DNA of 64,000 bases from Crocinitomicaceae bacterium. Its GTDB lineage: Bacteria; Bacteroidota; Bacteroidia; Flavobacteriales_G; Salibacteraceae. The stretch spans positions 728,029 to 792,028 of the forward strand of contig PAME01000001.1 in the NCBI GenBank assembly GCA_002707155.1, read 5' to 3'. The notes beneath the pieces are model-generated. The model was not told where the DNA came from. It saw nothing but the letters and a program-made list of their open reading frames with translations, and did not search any database. This document shows positions 9,242-18,323 of this stretch, piece by piece. The first letter of the stretch is position 1, and each line of letters begins with the position of its first letter. Position numbers and translations under genes: made by a program.

Positions 9242-10240
9242 ATGCCTTTAGATGTTTCTATAGTTATTCCCTGTTATAATGAACAAGATTACATTGGACA
9301 ATGTATCGATTCATTTTTTCAAAATGCTCAAGGGATTTCCCTTGAAGTGCTTGTTATAGATGGAATGAGTTCTGATGGTACTCGAAAAGAGATTGCGAAA
9401 AAACAATCAACATATCCTAATGCTATTCGAATAATTGATAACCCCAAAAAGAAAACACCATTCGCGTTAAATCTCGGAATTGAGCATGCAACGGGCACCT
9501 ACACCCTTATTGCAAGTGCACATTCAAGTTTTGACGCTGATTACATTAGCTCAATACTTACTCAATTTAATGATATTAAAGCAGATATTATTGGAGGCGT
9601 AATGGAAACTAGAGTTTTGAATGAAACTTCGAAGTCATTATCAATCGTTGCTGTTTTGTCAAATAAATTTGGAGTTGGTAACTCAATGTTTCGGGTGGGG
9701 ATTGAAAAACCTACCGAAGTAGATACTGTTCCATTTGGTATTTATAAAACAGAGATGCTCAAAACTATAGGTGGGTATGATGTTCGATTGATAAGGAACC
9801 ATGATATCGAAATGTCAAAACGTATTCTGGCTCTCGGACATAAGATTGTTCTTGTTCCCAAACCCAAGTGTTATTATTATGCACGCGAAACATTTACAGG
9901 TATTTATAAAAACAATTTCCGTAACGGAAACTGGAATATAAAAACGGTCTATATCACTAAGAAATTTTCGTCGCTAAGTTTAAGGCACTTCATACCCCTA
10001 GTTTTTGTAATGAGCATTGTGCTGCCATTGATTGGTGGATTATTGTTTTCGTGGATTGCCATTTTAAGTACACTATCCTTGCTAATGTATTCCGTTTTGG
10101 TACTAAGCCAAGCTTTAAAAATTAAAAAAGAGAATAGCAGAGCATCGGTGTTCTATGCGTTCCTTTGCTTTTTTGTACTTCACTTTGGTTATGGCTTAGG
10201 ATCATTAGTAGGGTTGTTTTCATTGAAGAAACTAATGTAA
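9242..10240 (+). CDS. Glycosyltransferase, GT2 family, with C-terminal membrane helices
   Basis: From the ATG at 9242 the protein has 332 residues and opens MPLDVSIVIPCYNEQDYIGQ, the standard GT2 start. A TTG at 9230 is also in frame but lies inside the previous gene and adds nothing conserved, so I prefer 9242. The GT-A domain shows LVIDGMSSDGT and a region with IRNHDIEMSKRILALGHKI holding the acidic residues used by GT2 enzymes. Two or three membrane helices follow (about 245-330), a layout shared with succinoglycan-type ExoA transferases. It should add one sugar to the repeat unit at the membrane. Confidence 0.88.
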   Translation: MPLDVSIVIPCYNEQDYIGQCIDSFFQNAQGISLEVLVIDGMSSDGTRKEIAKKQSTYPNAIRIIDNPKKKTPFALNLGIEHATGTYTLIASAHSSFDADYISSILTQFNDIKADIIGGVMETRVLNETSKSLSIVAVLSNKFGVGNSMFRVGIEKPTEVDTVPFGIYKTEMLKTIGGYDVRLIRNHDIEMSKRILALGHKIVLVPKPKCYYYARETFTGIYKNNFRNGNWNIKTVYITKKFSSLSLRHFIPLVFVMSIVLPLIGGLLFSWIAILSTLSLLMYSVLVLSQALKIKKENSRASVFYAFLCFFVLHFGYGLGSLVGLFSLKKLM

Positions 10241-10243
10241 AAG

Positions 10244-11392
10244 ATGAGTGCGGTCAGTTTATATAAGCAAAAGATTTCTAGTGCGTTAAATTGCCAAGAA
10301 GATGAGGTTTTTTTGTATTGGAAAGGTCGAGTTGCACTTTATACGGTTTTAAAAGCTTTGGGAGTCACCAAAGGAGATGAGGTACTGCTTCAGGCTTTTA
10401 CTTGTGTAGTTGTTCCAAATGCTATTATCTATACCGGAGCTACCCCAATTTATGTTGATGTTAAAACAGAAACCTTTAATATGGGTTTAGAAGGGGTAAA
10501 AACACGTGTAAGTGATAAAACTAAAGTGGTAGTTATTCAAAATACGTTTGGTTTAAGTACCGAAGTAGAGGAAATCGTTAACTATTGCAAGACCAAAGAA
10601 ATCATTTGTATTGAAGATTGTACCCATGGCTTTGGAGGAATGTATAATGAAAAGTCGAATGGAAGCATTGCAGACTTCTCTTTCTATAGTACTCAATGGA
10701 ATAAACCATTCTCCACAGGAGTTGGAGGTGTTTTAAGAGTTAATAACCGTGATTACATAGAGAGTATTAAGCAAGTCGATAAACAAGCGGTACAACCAAG
10801 TATAAAAGAGACCTTGGTTTTAAATGCGTTAATTACTGCTCGGAAATATTTACTTAATGACACCACCTATTGGGTGCTTATTAAGCTTTATAGGAGGTTG
10901 ACTGCACTTAATCTTGTCGTCGGTTCCTCTTCTCCAGAAGAAATTGAAGCTCCAAAACTACCTGAAGGATTCTTGAAAAAATCATCCGCAGTGCAATGCA
11001 AAACGGGAGTAAAAGCACTAGTCAAACTTCCTGAGATAATTGAACTGAGAAAGAGAACTGCAAAAGTCTTCGATGTATTTCTTAAGGAGAATAATAAATG
11101 CTTTGTTTCTAGTGAATTGCATAAAAACCATTCATTTTTGATATACCCTATATTGGTTAAGGATCGAGAGGTATTTATGAAAAGGGCAGAAGATATGGGC
11201 TTACCTTTGGGTGATTGGTTTATTTCACCAATTCACCCAGTGAAAGAACATTTTGAGATGTGGCAGTTAAATACGGATGATTTTCCAAATGCAAATTATC
11301 TATCAAAGCACATTTTAAACATACCCTTGGATAAGAGCAACTCCGAGAAATATCTGTTCTTTTTGAAGGAGAATAAGGATCAGTTAATTTGA
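10244..11392 (+). CDS. DegT/DnrJ/EryC1/StrS-type PLP aminotransferase
   Basis: This 382-residue protein has the DegT fold type I PLP domain: KGDEVLLQAFTCVVVPNAIIYTGATPIYVDV near residues 48-78, then IEDCTHGFGG (PLP Asp) and a candidate catalytic Lys in STQWNKPFSTGVGG. In the second DegT protein of this locus the same position reads SFHAVKNLPTAEGG. The opening is longer than usual (SLYKQKISSALNCQEDEVFLYWKGRVAL). By family it transfers an amino group to a keto-sugar nucleotide, but this branch is divergent and could have another substrate. It sits 3 bp after the GT2 gene and 10 bp before the polymerase/ligase gene. Confidence 0.85.
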   Translation: MSAVSLYKQKISSALNCQEDEVFLYWKGRVALYTVLKALGVTKGDEVLLQAFTCVVVPNAIIYTGATPIYVDVKTETFNMGLEGVKTRVSDKTKVVVIQNTFGLSTEVEEIVNYCKTKEIICIEDCTHGFGGMYNEKSNGSIADFSFYSTQWNKPFSTGVGGVLRVNNRDYIESIKQVDKQAVQPSIKETLVLNALITARKYLLNDTTYWVLIKLYRRLTALNLVVGSSSPEEIEAPKLPEGFLKKSSAVQCKTGVKALVKLPEIIELRKRTAKVFDVFLKENNKCFVSSELHKNHSFLIYPILVKDREVFMKRAEDMGLPLGDWFISPIHPVKEHFEMWQLNTDDFPNANYLSKHILNIPLDKSNSEKYLFFLKENKDQLI

Positions 11393-11402
11393 TCATTATT
11401 AC

Positions 11403-12695
11403 ATGAAAAGCTTCGGACAAAATATTAAATCAGCTGCGTATAGGCATCATTGGTTGATTACTCTGTTGGCTTTTTCTATTCCAGTAAATCAAAATTTACA
11501 ATCAATTTTTATTGTACTTCTTTTAGTGAATTGGTTCACATTGGATAAAAGAAAAGAAGATAATCGCATGTTTCAATTTGTACTCATTGCACTTTTTTAC
11601 ATTATCCACCTACTTGGTTTGATTTGGTCTAGCAACCTCGATTTTGGACTCTTTGATATTCAGATAAAGCTCTCTCTCTTGATATTTCCTTTAGTTTTTT
11701 ATTTTTCCAAACGGTTGGATTCTAAAGATTTTGAAAAAACGCTTTCGGGTTATATTATTGGTTGCTTAACAGCGGTACTAGTTGGTTTGGCTCAAGCCTT
11801 TTATAATTATTATTCTGGAATAAATGATTTTTTTAAAATATATGCAGAAAACCTTACACCAAGTTTACATATCGGGTACTTCGCTATGTACATGAATTTT
11901 GCAGTCATTATTTTAATTTATAGGCTCTATTTTCGCTCAAGAAGTTTATATACTATTCAGAATGTATTACGCATATCATTGATTTTATTATTCAGCGGTT
12001 CAGTGTTTTTAAGCACTTCTCGTAATGGATTATTGGCCTTGTTATTTGTACTTTTTATTGTAGTTATATATGCTTTGATCAAGTCAAGAAAGTGGATGAT
12101 TTTCTTAACCATTGGTACTATTCTTTGGATTGTATTTTCTTCTGTTTTAAAAGACCACAAAAGTTCATCGCTAAATTTTCATGGATTTGAAGAGGTTACT
12201 GCTGCTGTAAAGAAAGGTAAAGCACCTCCTAAAGAATATAAAACTAGTAGTTCTTTGAGAATCCTCGTTTGGAGTTTTTCATTAGACCTTATTAAAGCCA
12301 ATCTTCTTTTAGGTGTTGGAACAGGAGATATAAAAGATGAACTACTAAACCTTTATGAAAAAGAGGGATATCCTATTCTAGTTCAAAGGCAATACAACTC
12401 TCACAATCAATTTTTGCAAACTGCAGCAGCTCTTGGTATCCCCGCAGCAATCGTTTTATTTCTAATGCTTTTATCACCTTTATTTTTCAGTTGGAAACGA
12501 TTACATTTCTTGGCAATATTCCTTTCTATTATAGTTGGGGTGGCATGTGTAACGGAATCTGTATTTGAAGTACAAGCAGGGGTTGTTTTTTACACTTTCT
12601 TTGCAACACTGTTTGCACAAAATATGCGGAGTGATTACGGAACAAATTTCATAGATAATCCTCTTATAATAAAACGAAAACAATTAAAAGAATGA
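11403..12695 (+). CDS. O-antigen ligase/polymerase-family membrane protein (WaaL/Wzy_C-like)
   Basis: This 430-residue protein has about 10-11 membrane helices and a long periplasmic loop (about residues 255-330) that contains SSLRILVWSFSLDLIKANLLLGVGTGD and QYNSHNQFLQTAAALGIPA. The R-x3-W, the GxGTGD and the H-N-x-F/Y pattern are hallmarks of the Wzy_C/O-antigen ligase superfamily. It may ligate finished glycan to lipid A-core or act as a second polymerase; topology alone cannot separate these. Its stop overlaps the next ATG by 4 bp (ATGA). Confidence 0.85.
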   Translation: MKSFGQNIKSAAYRHHWLITLLAFSIPVNQNLQSIFIVLLLVNWFTLDKRKEDNRMFQFVLIALFYIIHLLGLIWSSNLDFGLFDIQIKLSLLIFPLVFYFSKRLDSKDFEKTLSGYIIGCLTAVLVGLAQAFYNYYSGINDFFKIYAENLTPSLHIGYFAMYMNFAVIILIYRLYFRSRSLYTIQNVLRISLILLFSGSVFLSTSRNGLLALLFVLFIVVIYALIKSRKWMIFLTIGTILWIVFSSVLKDHKSSSLNFHGFEEVTAAVKKGKAPPKEYKTSSSLRILVWSFSLDLIKANLLLGVGTGDIKDELLNLYEKEGYPILVQRQYNSHNQFLQTAAALGIPAAIVLFLMLLSPLFFSWKRLHFLAIFLSIIVGVACVTESVFEVQAGVVFYTFFATLFAQNMRSDYGTNFIDNPLIIKRKQLKE

Positions 12696-13903
12696 GAGTA
12701 CCTTTTTCTCCTCCGAGAATGGATAAAAAAATGGCAGATGCTGTTGTCGATACCTTGTATTCAGGTTGGATAACGACGGGTCCAAAAACCAGAAAGCTAG
12801 AAGAGGAACTTACTAAGTATACTGGCGGTAAAGCTACGGTTTGTTTGAATTCTGCTACTGCGGGGTTGGAACTGGCTTTGCGTTGGTTTGGAGTTAAAGA
12901 AGGAGATGAAGTTATATTGCCCGCATATACTTATTGCGCTACAGCAAATGTGGTAATGCATTGCGGAGCCACTCCAGTTTTAGTAGATGTAAAAGGCGAT
13001 TTTAATATTGATGTTTCAAAAATTGAAGCCGCGATAACGAGCAGGACAAAGGTTATAATGCCCGTTGATATTGCAGGAATGCCAATAGATTATGACGAAC
13101 TACATAGTATGCTTGCTAAGAGTGACGTTCGTGCAAAATTTGCACCCCACAGCATTGAGCAAGAAAAGTTAGGTAGAATTATGGTTCTAGCAGATGCGGC
13201 TCATTCTATTGGGGCGACTTACAAAAGAAAAAATTCTGGTACGCTTGCTGATATAAGTTCATTTTCTTTTCATGCAGTAAAGAATCTTCCAACTGCTGAG
13301 GGCGGTGCGGTAATAATCAACTTGCCTGAACAGTTTGATAGTTTAGCCGTTCAAAAACAATTTAAGGTAAAATCGCTACATGGCCAATCAAAAGATGCTT
13401 TAGAAAAAACTAAAGCTGGGGGTTGGCGTTATGACATTACAGAACCTGGCTATAAGTGCAATATGACGGACATTAATGCGGCACTTGGTCTAGTGGAGTT
13501 AGAGCGTTACGATAGCGATATGTTGGTTAAGCGCAAGTCAATTTTTGATAAATACAATGCATTATTGAGCAAATATGAATGGGCAAATATTCCGGTTTAT
13601 AAAACCGATGATAAGCAAAGCTCTTTTCACATTTATATGCTTCGAATAAATAATGCAACTGAAGAACAGCGAGACCGAATAATAGATAAGATTTCAGCAG
13701 AAAAAGTGGCTGTAAATGTTCATTTCCAACCCATTCCGTTGTTGAGTGCCTATAAGGGATTTGGTTTTAATATGGAGGACTACCCTGTAGCTTGGAAAAA
13801 TTACGAGCAGGAAATATCCCTGCCGGTTTTTTACGACATTTCCGATGAGCAAATTGGTTGGGTAATCGATGCATTAGTTTCTGCTGTTGAAGAAGTAATG
13901 TAG
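12692..13903 (+). CDS. DegT/DnrJ/EryC1/StrS sugar aminotransferase (PglE/perosamine synthase-like)
   Basis: This 403-residue protein is a canonical sugar aminotransferase: SGWITTGPKTRKLEEEL, LNSATAGLELAL, GDEVILPAYTYCATANV, VLADAAHSIGA with the PLP-contacting Asp, and the Schiff-base Lys in SFHAVKNLPTAEGG. The C-terminus holds the GYKCNMTDINAALG segment of the family. It should make a 4-amino-4,6-dideoxy-type nucleotide sugar. Position just before the PglC-like initiating transferase is common, and suggests that its product is the first sugar loaded onto undecaprenyl phosphate; that is inference. A 4-bp overlap with the previous gene and one-base overlap with the next show tight coupling. An unusual insertion (about 143-160, AKFAPHSIEQEKLG) precedes the PLP Asp. 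Confidence 0.92.
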   Translation: MRVPFSPPRMDKKMADAVVDTLYSGWITTGPKTRKLEEELTKYTGGKATVCLNSATAGLELALRWFGVKEGDEVILPAYTYCATANVVMHCGATPVLVDVKGDFNIDVSKIEAAITSRTKVIMPVDIAGMPIDYDELHSMLAKSDVRAKFAPHSIEQEKLGRIMVLADAAHSIGATYKRKNSGTLADISSFSFHAVKNLPTAEGGAVIINLPEQFDSLAVQKQFKVKSLHGQSKDALEKTKAGGWRYDITEPGYKCNMTDINAALGLVELERYDSDMLVKRKSIFDKYNALLSKYEWANIPVYKTDDKQSSFHIYMLRINNATEEQRDRIIDKISAEKVAVNVHFQPIPLLSAYKGFGFNMEDYPVAWKNYEQEISLPVFYDISDEQIGWVIDALVSAVEEVM

Positions 13904-14490
13904 TGATTCGATTGGCCGATATAATTTTTAGCCTACTTGGTATTTTGGTGCTTTCGCCGTTATTTTTATTAATTGGAATTTGGGTAAAAATTGATTCAAA
14001 AGGCCCTATACTGTTTAACCAACAACGAGTAGGAAGATGGAGTAGAGATTTTTTTCTTCATAAAATCAGGACTATGAAAGTCAATTCTGAGGCACTTGGC
14101 CAGCTGACAGTTGGTGGAAGAGACCCGAGAATAACTGGTGCTGGTTATGTTTTAAGAAAATATAAACTCGATGAACTTCCTCAGTTATTTAATGTGCTTA
14201 AAGGGGAAATGAGTCTTGTTGGGCCGAGACCAGAAGTGCGCAGGTATGTTGATGAATATACGAGTCAACAGAAATCGGTGCTGAATGTTAAGCCTGGAAT
14301 TACCGATTATGCCTCAATTAGTTTTGTGGATGAAAACGATATTCTATCTGCTTCAGATAACCCAGAACTGGCTTATATAAAAGAGGTAATGCCTGAAAAA
14401 TTGAAACTGAACCAGAAGTTTATTGAAGACCCTTCGTTCGGAAATTACCTTAAAGTAATCATCTTAACGGCATTAAAGATTATTCGCTAG
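13903..14490 (+). CDS. Initiating sugar phosphate transferase (PglC/WcaJ-type)
   Basis: This 195-residue protein has one N-terminal membrane-inserted helix (IIFSLLGILVLSPLFLLIGI) and the catalytic domain of bacterial sugar transferases: FNQQRVGRWSRDFFLHKIRTM, then LRKYKLDELPQLFNVLKGEMS with the Asp-Glu pair, and LVGPRPE. The short, single-helix form is the PglC-like monotopic phosphoglycosyl transferase. It links a sugar-1-phosphate to undecaprenyl phosphate to start repeat-unit synthesis. The start is GTG and overlaps the preceding TAG by one base (TAGTG), the only arrangement that keeps the N-terminal helix. Its last 11 bases overlap the convergent TPR gene. Confidence 0.93.
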   Translation: MIRLADIIFSLLGILVLSPLFLLIGIWVKIDSKGPILFNQQRVGRWSRDFFLHKIRTMKVNSEALGQLTVGGRDPRITGAGYVLRKYKLDELPQLFNVLKGEMSLVGPRPEVRRYVDEYTSQQKSVLNVKPGITDYASISFVDENDILSASDNPELAYIKEVMPEKLKLNQKFIEDPSFGNYLKVIILTALKIIR

Positions 14491-15241
14491 GCTCAGGTTC
14501 TTCACAATGCATTTTTTGCAATTCGAATAAAGCAGATGCTTCTTCTCCCATTGCTTCGGCCATATTTAAATCTGCACATCCTTCTTTAATTCTGGCGGTA
14601 TTGATGTTAATTATACCTCTAAGCAGATACGCTTCTCCTTCATATTCATTCAATTCAATAGCCTTATTAAGGTCTTTAACTGCAAGTTCGAAATGCTGCA
14701 GTTCGTTATGAAGGTTTGCCCTTTGAATTATAGCTTTATGCTCATTTGGGTATAGCTTAAGTAGTTTATTGTAAGTCAGTAATTCTAAATTTTTATCTCC
14801 ATTAGAAGCATGAATTGCGGCTAAGTAATAATACAGTTCTCGTTTTTTTGGAAATTTTTCAATCGCAACATTAAAGCTATTAAGAGCGAGTTCATTTTCT
14901 GCATTGTTATAATGGCAAAAGGGCAAATAATAGAAAGGGAGGGAAATTGAACTATCTAGTTCAGTAACTTTAGCAAAAGAAACAGCAGCAGAGTCAAAAT
15001 ATTCCATTTTGTAATAAGCCATTGCTAAATTGAAGTGGGCTTTCAGGTAATCAGGCTTTAGGACAACGCTAGCTTTAAAATCCTTGATAGCAGTTTCAAA
15101 ATCACCTGAATTATAATCTGTTTGACCATCTAGATTTTTTTGTACATATTCTTGGCCAATAGCGCTAGCACAATTGACTCCCATGAAGAGAACTAGAAGG
15201 AGTAAAATTTTATACCGAATTAACAAAGTTGAAGGCACCAA
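14480..15241 (-). CDS. Secreted TPR-repeat protein
   Basis: This 253-residue protein has a signal-peptide-like N-terminus (ILLLLVLFMGVNCASA) and about five tetratricopeptide repeats, seen as A-x3-A patterns such as DYLKAHFNLAMAYYKM and KKRELYYYLAAIHA. TPR proteins act as protein-protein scaffolds; the partner is unknown. The first possible start is a TTG at 15241, with GTG and further TTG codons just inside, so the exact N-terminus is uncertain by up to about six residues. It converges on the sugar transferase with an 11-bp overlap and diverges from the biotin carboxylase gene. Confidence 0.8.
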   Translation of the reverse strand: MVPSTLLIRYKILLLLVLFMGVNCASAIGQEYVQKNLDGQTDYNSGDFETAIKDFKASVVLKPDYLKAHFNLAMAYYKMEYFDSAAVSFAKVTELDSSISLPFYYLPFCHYNNAENELALNSFNVAIEKFPKKRELYYYLAAIHASNGDKNLELLTYNKLLKLYPNEHKAIIQRANLHNELQHFELAVKDLNKAIELNEYEGEAYLLRGIININTARIKEGCADLNMAEAMGEEASALFELQKMHCEEPEPSE

Positions 15242-15301
15242 TTTATTTTAGCTTTGGAGGCTAATGCCTCAATGCAAATTTATTTAATTGAATCGAACAT
15301 T

Positions 15302-16780
15302 ATGAAAAAAGTACTAATTGCAAATCGTGGTGAAATAGCTCTTCGCATAATGCGATCGTGTCATGAAATGGGTATCAAAACTGTTGCCGTTTTTTCTGAA
15401 GCAGATCGGGACGCACCTTTTGTAAGGCATGCCGATGAGGCTGTTTGTATTGGACCTGCTGCTTCTAGCAAGTCTTACCTAGTTATGAACAACATTTTAG
15501 ATGTAGCTAGAAAATTAGATGTTGAAGGAATTCATCCTGGATATGGATTCTTGAGTGAGAATGCAGAATTTGCGCGTAAGGTTGAAGAAGCAGGAGTAAC
15601 TTTTATTGGGCCAGGCACACATGCTATAGAGGTAATGGGGAATAAATTAGCAGCTAAAGAAGCAGTAAAGGCTTTTGGCATCCCAATGGTTCCTGGAACA
15701 GAAGGGGCAATTAAAGATTTAGCAGAAGCAAAGAAAGTAGCAGAAGAAATTGGCTTTCCAATTCTTATAAAAGCTGCGGCAGGGGGCGGCGGAAAAGGAA
15801 TGCGAACGGTTCACGAAGCAGAGAGCGTTGAAGAGCAATTAAAACTTGCTATGAACGAGGCTATTTCTGCTTTTGGAGATGGTTCTGTATTTATTGAACG
15901 CTACGTTACCTCACCAAGGCATATTGAGTTTCAGGTGCTAGCAGATAAACACGGAAATGTTGTGCATTTATTTGATAGGGAATGCAGTATTCAGCGCCGA
16001 CATCAAAAAGTAATTGAAGAGGCACCAAGTTCTGTGCTTACTCCCGAATTAAGGCATGAGATGGGCGAGTGTGCCAAAAAAGTTGCACTAGCCTGTAATT
16101 ATGTTGGAGCAGGGACCGTTGAGTTTATATTAGAAAACAATAAGGATTATTATTTCTTAGAATTGAATACCAGATTGCAGGTTGAGCATCCTGTAACAGA
16201 GCAAATTACTGGAGTAGATTTAGTAAAAGAGCAGATTAAAGTAGCTCGAGGAGAGCAGCTGGCATTTACTCAAGATGACCTTAAAATCATTGGGCATTCT
16301 TTGGAAGTAAGGGTTTATGCTGAAGACCCTCAAAATAACTTTTTGCCTGATATAGGAACACTGCACAGGTATAGGAAGCCTGAAGGACCAGGAATAAGAG
16401 TAGATGATGGTTTTGAAGAGGGAATGCAAATTCCAATTTACTATGATCCAATGATTTCAAAATTAATTGCAACTGGAGACAATCGTCAAGAGGCGATTGA
16501 TAGAATGGTTAGGGCAATAGACGATTATAAAATTGAGGGGGTTTCTACTACGCTGTCTTTTTGTCGTTTTGCTATTCAACATGAAGCATTCACTAGTGGA
16601 AATTTCGATACACACTTTGTAGATAAGTATTTTACACCTGAGGTATTGAATCATTTTGACCAAAAAGAGGAAGAATTGGCAGCAGTGGTAATTGGTAAGT
16701 TGTTTGATGCATCGAATTCAAATAAATCACACGGTTATCCAAATCAAGAGATAACCAATTGGAAATACAATAGAAATTAA
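15302..16780 (+). CDS. accC: Biotin carboxylase (acetyl-CoA/acyl-CoA carboxylase subunit)
   Basis: From the ATG at 15302 (MKKVLIANRGEIALRIMRS) the protein has 492 residues. It shows the N-terminal biotin carboxylase domain (GIHPGYGFLSENAEF), the ATP-grasp domain with the Gly-rich loop KAAAGGGGKGMR and ECSIQRRHQKVIEEAPS, and the C-terminal domain with LEVRVYAEDP. These bind ATP and bicarbonate and carboxylate biotin. A further in-frame start upstream (15254) adds an unconserved segment and is rejected. At 492 residues it is about 45 longer than E. coli AccC, with no BCCP domain; a longer form is usual for Bacteroidota acyl-CoA carboxylase subunits, so acetyl-CoA versus propionyl-CoA use is open. 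No BCCP gene lies beside it. Confidence 0.9.
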   Translation: MKKVLIANRGEIALRIMRSCHEMGIKTVAVFSEADRDAPFVRHADEAVCIGPAASSKSYLVMNNILDVARKLDVEGIHPGYGFLSENAEFARKVEEAGVTFIGPGTHAIEVMGNKLAAKEAVKAFGIPMVPGTEGAIKDLAEAKKVAEEIGFPILIKAAAGGGGKGMRTVHEAESVEEQLKLAMNEAISAFGDGSVFIERYVTSPRHIEFQVLADKHGNVVHLFDRECSIQRRHQKVIEEAPSSVLTPELRHEMGECAKKVALACNYVGAGTVEFILENNKDYYFLELNTRLQVEHPVTEQITGVDLVKEQIKVARGEQLAFTQDDLKIIGHSLEVRVYAEDPQNNFLPDIGTLHRYRKPEGPGIRVDDGFEEGMQIPIYYDPMISKLIATGDNRQEAIDRMVRAIDDYKIEGVSTTLSFCRFAIQHEAFTSGNFDTHFVDKYFTPEVLNHFDQKEEELAAVVIGKLFDASNSNKSHGYPNQEITNWKYNRN

Positions 16781-16791
16781 ATTATAAAGAG

Positions 16792-17535
16792 ATGGCATTT
16801 ATAGAGAAATCATCAAATCCTGCTTTTAGCAGTAAGTTATTTGACAAACAAGGTTTTGCTGCAGAAGGGCAGCGCATGACAGTTCAAGGGACAGTGAATA
16901 AGTCCCTCATATTATTTGTTTGCACCATTATTCCTGCATACTATGTGTTTGATATGTTTTTAGCAGGATCGGGTACAACTAGTTTTTTATTGATTGGAGG
17001 TATCGGTGGTTTTATAGCTGCGCTAGTCACGATTTTTAAGCCAACTGTTGCCCTTATCAGTGCACCTATTTATGCTGCTCTTGAAGGCTTGTTTTTAGGA
17101 GGGGTTTCTGCATTGGCAGAAAGTATGTATCCAGGGATTGCTTTTCAAGCGGTAATTTTAACCTTTGGGACAATGTTTGTGATGCTTTTTGCTTACAGAT
17201 CGGGTTTAATAAAAGTTACAGAGAAACTAAGGTCTGGCATAATAGCAGCCACGGGTGCAATTTTCATGGTGTATATGATCAATTTTGTCATGTCTATGTT
17301 CGGTTCAAGTATGCCAATGATGCACGAAGGTGGGCTTATGGGAATTGGATTTAGTTTATTAGTTATTGGAATTGCCGCAATGAACTTATTGTTGGATTTC
17401 GATTTTATCGAAAAAAACGCAAGACAAGGAGCTCCAAAGTATATGGAATGGTTTAGTGCTTTTGGTTTAATGGTCACTTTAGTTTGGTTGTATTTAGAAA
17501 TTCTAAGGTTGTTAATGAAGTTAAATAGAGATTAG
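16792..17535 (+). CDS. Bax inhibitor-1/YccA-family membrane protein
   Basis: This 247-residue protein has seven membrane helices after a polar N-terminus (SSNPAFSSKLFDKQGF), the form of the YccA/YbhL-type Bax inhibitor-1 family found in many Bacteroidota. The conserved AALEGLFLGGVSALAE region (about 97-112) and the LLLDFDFIE acidic motif near 200 match the family, whose Asp residues control cation leak in studied homologues. Its physiological role in bacteria is not settled. It lies 11 bp after the biotin carboxylase gene and is probably co-transcribed. Confidence 0.88.
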   Translation: MAFIEKSSNPAFSSKLFDKQGFAAEGQRMTVQGTVNKSLILFVCTIIPAYYVFDMFLAGSGTTSFLLIGGIGGFIAALVTIFKPTVALISAPIYAALEGLFLGGVSALAESMYPGIAFQAVILTFGTMFVMLFAYRSGLIKVTEKLRSGIIAATGAIFMVYMINFVMSMFGSSMPMMHEGGLMGIGFSLLVIGIAAMNLLLDFDFIEKNARQGAPKYMEWFSAFGLMVTLVWLYLEILRLLMKLNRD

Positions 17536-17573
17536 GCACAAACTTTGTAATTTTATCAACGTAGTATAAAACG

Positions 17574-18164
17574 ATGAGAATTACATTAATCATATTTTTT
17601 ATAATATTTGGAGCTTTCTCCAAATTAAATGCTCAGCAAGATTCTTCTGCTGGGCATTTGTTTTATGCAACGGTTATTGATGGTGATACCGTTCCTGTGG
17701 TTTTTATGAATCCTTATTCTGTTTGGGAACAACGTGTATTTAAATCAAAAAGAGAAGAAAAAAAATACAACCGTCTTCAGCGCTATGTGAAGATAGTTTA
17801 CCCTTATGCAAAAAAAGCAAACGAACTTCTAGCGAAATACGAAGCTGAAATTGCTGCAGAAGAGAACCCACGTGAAAGAAAGAAATATTATAAAAAAGTA
17901 GAGGAGGAGTTACTTGCTGAGTACGGAGCTGATATGAAGGAAATGACGACGAGTCAAGGGCGAATTCTCATAAAGCTCATTGATCGAGAAACGGAACGAA
18001 CGTCTTATGAGCTAGTTAAAGAGTTTAGAAGCGGAGTAACTGCTTTTTTCTGGCAGGGAATCGCAAAGTTATTTAGTCAAGACTTAAAATCTGAATATGA
18101 CGCGAACACAGAAGATAAATACATTGAAGATATAGTAGTTGCTATCGAACAAGGCAGGTACTAA
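17574..18164 (+). CDS. DUF4294 secreted protein
   Basis: This 196-residue protein has a signal peptide (about 1-20, ending LNAQ) and the domain seen in DUF4294 proteins: ATVIDGDTVPVVFMNPYSVWE, then a Lys/Glu-rich helical region (FKSKREEKKYNRLQRYVKIVYPYAKKANELL) and GRILIKLIDRETERTSYELVKEFRSG. The family is found in Bacteroidota and has no assigned function. The highly charged helices suggest an envelope-associated or DNA/RNA-independent structural role, but nothing in the sequence decides this. A bidirectional terminator follows. Confidence 0.85.
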   Translation: MRITLIIFFIIFGAFSKLNAQQDSSAGHLFYATVIDGDTVPVVFMNPYSVWEQRVFKSKREEKKYNRLQRYVKIVYPYAKKANELLAKYEAEIAAEENPRERKKYYKKVEEELLAEYGADMKEMTTSQGRILIKLIDRETERTSYELVKEFRSGVTAFFWQGIAKLFSQDLKSEYDANTEDKYIEDIVVAIEQGRY

Positions 18165-18165
18165 A

Positions 18166-18200
18166 TAAAAAAGCCTGATTCAAATGAATCAGGCTTTTGA
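18166..18200. terminator. Bidirectional intrinsic terminator
   Basis: AAGCCTGATTC (18171-18181) pairs perfectly with GAATCAGGCTT (18186-18196) around a 4-nt loop, with an A-run before and a T-run after. It ends the DUF4294 gene on the plus strand and the tRNA-Ser on the minus strand, whose 3' end lies 9 bp away. Confidence 0.9.
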
Positions 18201-18204
18201 TTAG

Positions 18205-18292
18205 CGGAGAGACAGGGATTCGAACCCTGGGTACCCTTTTGAGGTACGCTTATTTAGCAAACAAGTCCTTTCGGCCACTCAGGCATCTCTCC
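18205..18292 (-). tRNA. tRNA-Ser(GCU)
   Basis: The minus strand folds into an 88-nt class II tRNA: acceptor GGAGAGA/TCTCTCC, a D-arm CCTGAGTGGCCGAAAGG, anticodon loop TTGCTAA (anticodon GCU, Ser), a long variable arm, and a T-arm CAGGGTTCGAATCCCTG. The discriminator is G, the serine identity base. CCA is not encoded, unlike the second tRNA-Ser at 49530. A TTGG-N18-TACTTTTG promoter lies just upstream. Confidence 0.97.
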
Positions 18293-18323
18293 GAAATTCA
18301 ATAAATACTTAAAGAACTGACCG

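Noticed and set aside
15254-15301. Upstream start for the biotin carboxylase
   Set aside because: The family begins MKKVLIANRGE; the extra 16 residues are not conserved and the region is the divergent promoter gap.
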